The notes under the pieces were generated by a model. That model was not told the origin of the DNA and ran no database searches. It worked only from the letters and a program-made list of their open reading frames with translations. Of a DNA stretch of 64,000 nucleotides, positions 60,543 to 64,000 are shown one piece after another; position 1 is the first letter of the stretch, and the number at the start of each line of letters is the position of its first letter. The translations under genes were made by a program, and so were the position numbers. Source of the DNA: Piromyces finnis (Eukaryota; Neocallimastigomycota; Neocallimastigomycetes; Neocallimastigales; Neocallimastigaceae); the NCBI GenBank assembly GCA_002104945.1, contig MCFH01000007.1:1040001-1104000 (forward strand), written 5' to 3'.

Positions 60543-60573
<31 letters not shown>

Positions 60574-60766
60574 TAATTTTTTATAAAATATTATATATCC
60601 ATTTAATTATATTATTATTATTATTATTATTTTGACTTTCTTTTATTCATAATGTTTTTCAATTGAAATCTTTCAACTTATTTCAATAATATATAACATT
60701 TATATAATATTTATATGTTACCACTACTTTTCTTTCGTTTAGGAATTATTTAATAAAAAAAAAAGT
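58994..60766. other. 1.8-kb AT-rich intergenic region
   Basis: Between the start of the 364-aa gene and the last GMPPA exon (both minus). Only A/T-rich sequence, an imperfect aactacatcatc duplication near 60003-60028 and TAA runs (60546-60571). No gene seen. Confidence 0.5.
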
Positions 60767-62896
60767 TTACATAACAACTTCGTCATGAACACTACTCTTT
60801 AATTCCTATTTATTATAAATAACAATATAATAATTTAAATAAAAATAAAATATATGTAAATAAATATTATTATCATCACTATTAATATATTACTATTTAA
60901 ATTCACTATTTCTTTATTTCTCTTTTTATTTTACCTTATGTGGAAGAACTAAACAACTTCTAATTACAATTTCATCAGCAACTTTACATTCTTTACCTAA
61001 AATTGAAGCATTCTTAGATTTATCAGCTTGATTTGGCATAACTGGTTCACCTTGTACTCTACTCCAGGAACCAAGCTTAGAATCCCATCCAACAATAGAA
61101 TTCATGACTAAACTATCATTTTTAATTTCAGTACCATCTAAGATAATTGCATTCTTTATTCTAACACCACGTTCAATTATTACACGTGGACCTACAGAAA
61201 CATTTGGTCCTATCTTTGCAGTTGGATGAATTAAAGCAGTTGGATGAATATATACAGGTGGAACTAATTCAAAGTTTTGGTTACGGGATGGAGTATTGAT
61301 TTGATAATTAACACTTGGAATATTAGAATTTTGAGAAGCATCAACAACACATGAACTAGAACGAGTGTGACCTGGTTTTGGTTGCTTGTGAAGATGGTGA
61401 AGGTATAAGTTATTAGCTGGTAAAGCTTGTTCGGCAGTCTTAATTTGCATCCAGAAATCATTTTCCTTTAAAGTGTAAACAAAAAGCTTACCAGTACTAG
61501 CCATTGGACGTAAGATATCTTGTTCAAGTCTAACAACATCTGCATTACCAGATAATTTGTAAATAACGTTACCGTATTCATCTTCTTCATCACGAATTGA
61601 ACGGCGATCTAAAACAGACTTTCTCATTTCTATATTTTTTTTAAAAAAATTATTAATATAAATAAATACTCTTTTAATATATTTTCATATATTAACTTTT
61701 TTTAATTTAGTTTTGTTTTTGGTTTAAGTGATGCTTTAAAATCAAGCTACTTTACTTACCTTCAAAAATACAAGGATCAAATAAATAAACACCACAAGAA
61801 ATTAAATCAGAAACAAAGCTTTGTGGCTTTTCAACATAGTGAGTAACAACACCAGTTTCAGAAGATACTAAACAACCATATCTGTTTGCATCTTCTTTGT
61901 TAACCTATTCGAGTAGTAGTAATAGTAATAATGGTGATAAATTAGTTTGCTATTTATATTATTATAAATATATGTATTTTATTTACCTTAGTTCCCATAA
62001 TAGTAGCTGATCCCTTATGACTTTTGTGATATTGTAAGAACTCATTAAATGGGAATGAACAAGCAATATCAGCATGAACGACAAAGAAATAGTCTGGGTT
62101 ACCAGAGAGGATTTCATCACGGAAATGATATAAACCACCACCAGTACCAAGTGATTGATATTCGCGAAGGTAACTGTTTTTATACAATAAATTAATTATT
62201 TAATAAAAAATGATTTATTAAAAAATATTGAATGAAAATGTTAAATATATATTCCATTTCTATCAAATTATGAATAAATAAATAATTTATATATTAATTA
62301 TAAAATTAAATTACCGGAAGGTAACATGTGGATAGGATAATTGAACTTCTGTTAAGAAACGATTGAAAATTTCATTTTCAAAAAAACCAACTAAAAGAAT
62401 TTCTCTTATAGAATCAACTTTAACAAGAGCATCAATATGATGTCTAATAATTGGTTCACCAGCAATTGGGAAAAGTGGTTTTGGTAAAGACAAAGATAAT
62501 GGTCTGAATCTGGTACCGACTGATGGACCACCAACTAATATAATTGCCTGTAATTAATAAAAAAAAATTTTTTTAGAATTTTAATTGTATAGAAACTATT
62601 TTTTTTCTTTCTCTTCTTCATATAGCTTTTACTTTTACAGATGTATATATTAAATATATATATTTTATTTTATTATTATTATTATTATATGCAATGTTTC
62701 TACAATATATAAAACCTTTTATGTTTAATTTATTTTTTTTAATCAAATGAAATTGTAATACGTTTATAATCATATTTATAAATAATACTACATATTTTTT
62801 ATTTTATATTAAAAAAAAATATGAAAAAGAATAATAAAAGTAGTAGAATTATGATTTTTTTATATATATATATATAATAACCTTTGTCCAGGACAT
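60767..62896 (-). CDS. GMPPA: Mannose-1-phosphate guanylyltransferase subunit alpha
   Basis: Six exons in transcript order: 62896-62882, 62547-62315, 62173-61987, 61904-61760, 61629-60935, 60805-60767; 437 aa, close to human GMPPA. GMPPA is the regulatory, mannose-GDP-sensing partner of the catalytic GMPPB, controlling GDP-mannose supply for glycosylation and cell-wall glycans in the cytosol. Seen: nucleotidyltransferase N-terminus MSWTKAIILVGGPSVGTRFR; LPKPLFPIAGEPIIRHHI; SLGTGGGLYHFRDEI; FFVVHADIACSFPF; VEKPQSFVSD; RLEQDILRPM; FWMQIKTAEQAL; then a left-handed beta-helix of hexapeptides (HPTALIHPTAKIGP, VIIERGVRI) and a conserved ending VLPHK followed by exon 6. GMPPA is favoured over GMPPB by the S-V-G-T-R-F signature and the long loop (about residues 285-325). 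The first exon encodes only 5 residues. Confidence 0.94.
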
Positions 62897-63761
62897 TTTA
62901 AATGCTTTATATGAATATTAGATTATTTTATTTACTTTTAAAATAAAAAATTTATACGTGTTAATTATATTATCAAGTAGATTTTAAAATGCATTTCATT
63001 AATTTATTAATTATGCATTATGATAAACAAAAAGAATTAGTAAAAATACTATTATTATAAGTTTTGAATTAATTATAGATTTTCAATTTTTTTTATTTAA
63101 ATTCAAATTTTAAATTTTTACTTTACCTTTGATTATTATTGTTATTTTTTTTAAAAAAAATAATATATTTTTCTTTTATTTTAAAGGTTAAAATTAAATA
63201 AAATAAATAAATAAAAAATATAATTTTATTCAAAATATAATTTTTTTTTTTTTTTTTTTTTTGATTATATAATATAAATGATTGTTAATGATACATTTTC
63301 TAATTGTTTAAACATTAATGCCAAAACAACGTATACATTATTAATATTTTACATCATCATAATTTAATAAAATGTTGCCTATATTAAAATTTATCCAAAG
63401 GTAAATAATTTAATAATTTACCATAAAAAAAAAAAAAAAGAATAATGGAATAAAATACATAAAATTTTCCATTATATACACTATTGTGAGTTTTAAAAAT
63501 TAAAAAATTTAGAATTAAAATTAAAGACTATTAGCATCTTAAAAAATTAATCCTAATTCTTATTTTTTATTTCTTTCATTAAATCATTTAATTACCTTAA
63601 ATACTTAAATTTTATTTTTTTTTTCGAAAAGTTAAATTTATATAAACATAAAACTACTTTACATCAATAACATTCAATAAGTTATATTGTTGTTTTATTA
63701 TATATAAAAGGAGAAAATTTATATAATTTTAATTTTTAAGTAATAGTATGAAGAAATAATA
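62897..63761. promoter_or_regulatory. Divergent promoter region, GMPPA / secreted-protein gene
   Basis: About 865 bp between divergent starts, A/T-rich with a 22-T run (63241-63262). It should contain both promoters. No other feature supported. Confidence 0.45.
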
Positions 63762-64000
63762 ATGCTATTTTCTAAAAAAATAAATTTTAAAATTATTTTT
63801 AAGTATATGATATGCTTCGTATATATTTTATTTTCTTTCGCAAACACATATGAAATTAATATAAAAAATACTGAAGAAGAACTTGATCAACTATTCTGTA
63901 AAAATAAATATTATGGTTATAAAGAAACTAATTTATATTTTGATGAGGAGATATATATGATTCCTGATAAAGGACAAAATAAGATTAATCTTTTATCTAA
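63762..64000 (+). CDS. 5' end of a secreted-protein gene (cut by window)
   Basis: An ATG at 63762 opens a frame that runs to the window edge (79 codons). It begins with a typical signal peptide: basic MLFSKKINFK, a hydrophobic core (IIFKYMICFVYILFSF), then cleavage probably near ANT/YE. The mature part (EINIKNTEEELDQLFC, then YFDEEIYMIPD) resembles the N-terminus of extracellular right-handed beta-helix or repeat proteins common in gut fungi, but too little is present to assign a family. The gene is partial at its 3' end. Confidence 0.65.
   Translation, partial: MLFSKKINFKIIFKYMICFVYILFSFANTYEINIKNTEEELDQLFCKNKYYGYKETNLYFDEEIYMIPDKGQNKINLLS

Overview
The window looks like nuclear DNA of a zoosporic, flagellum-bearing fungus. 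An anaerobic gut fungus (Neocallimastigomycota) is the best fit, but this is inference. The DNA is extremely AT-rich, with intergenic DNA made largely of A/T runs and ATT/TAA microsatellites. Genes are cut by many short GT..AG introns (typically GTAA/GTAT...AG), homopolymer runs are long, and Asn/Lys/Ser-rich protein tracts are common. Two genes, SPAG1-like (dynein-arm assembly) and WDR35/IFT121 (intraflagellar transport), are expected only in organisms that build cilia. I reconstructed exon-intron structures by hand from splice signals, reading-frame phase and family knowledge; every multi-exon model given here closes in frame.

Layout, left to right: STRAD-type pseudokinase (+, 991-4343); 705-aa coiled-coil protein (-, 6529-8646); a 2.7-kb gene-free stretch; RAD50 (-, 25 exons, 11385-18274); a 3.9-kb graveyard of non-LTR retrotransposon fragments (about 19042-22960), with one long RT/zinc-knuckle ORF at 20931-22823; ribosomal P0 (-, 23278-24216); SPAG1-like (+, 24764-27505); POLE2 (-, 10 exons, 27979-30601); Myb/SANT coiled-coil protein (+, 31501-32946); 844-aa coiled-coil protein (-, 33187-35993); WDR35/IFT121 (-, 26 exons, 36429-42161); RAD21/SCC1 kleisin (+, 10 exons, 43971-46972); ITFG1/TIP (-, 15 exons, 47381-50640); Hv1-like voltage-sensor protein (+, single exon, 52911-53711); VPS37A (+, 6 exons, 54761-56876); unknown 364-aa protein (-, 57899-58993); GMPPA (-, 6 exons, 60767-62896); and the 5' end of a secreted-protein gene cut by the window edge (+, 63762-64000).

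The genes do not form an operon or obvious cluster. They fall into several housekeeping themes: chromosome maintenance (RAD50, POLE2, RAD21), cilium building (SPAG1, WDR35), translation (P0), membrane trafficking and glycosylation (VPS37A, GMPPA, ITFG1), polarity signalling (STRAD) and proton/voltage sensing (Hv1-like). The least ordinary items are the Hv1-like protein with two conserved acidic positions lost and an extra Arg in S2, the STRAD pseudokinase with a long Ser/Asn tail, the layered LINE 3'-end array, and four proteins without recognisable family. I saw no CRISPR array, rRNA or tRNA, and nothing I could defend as a wholly new multi-gene system.
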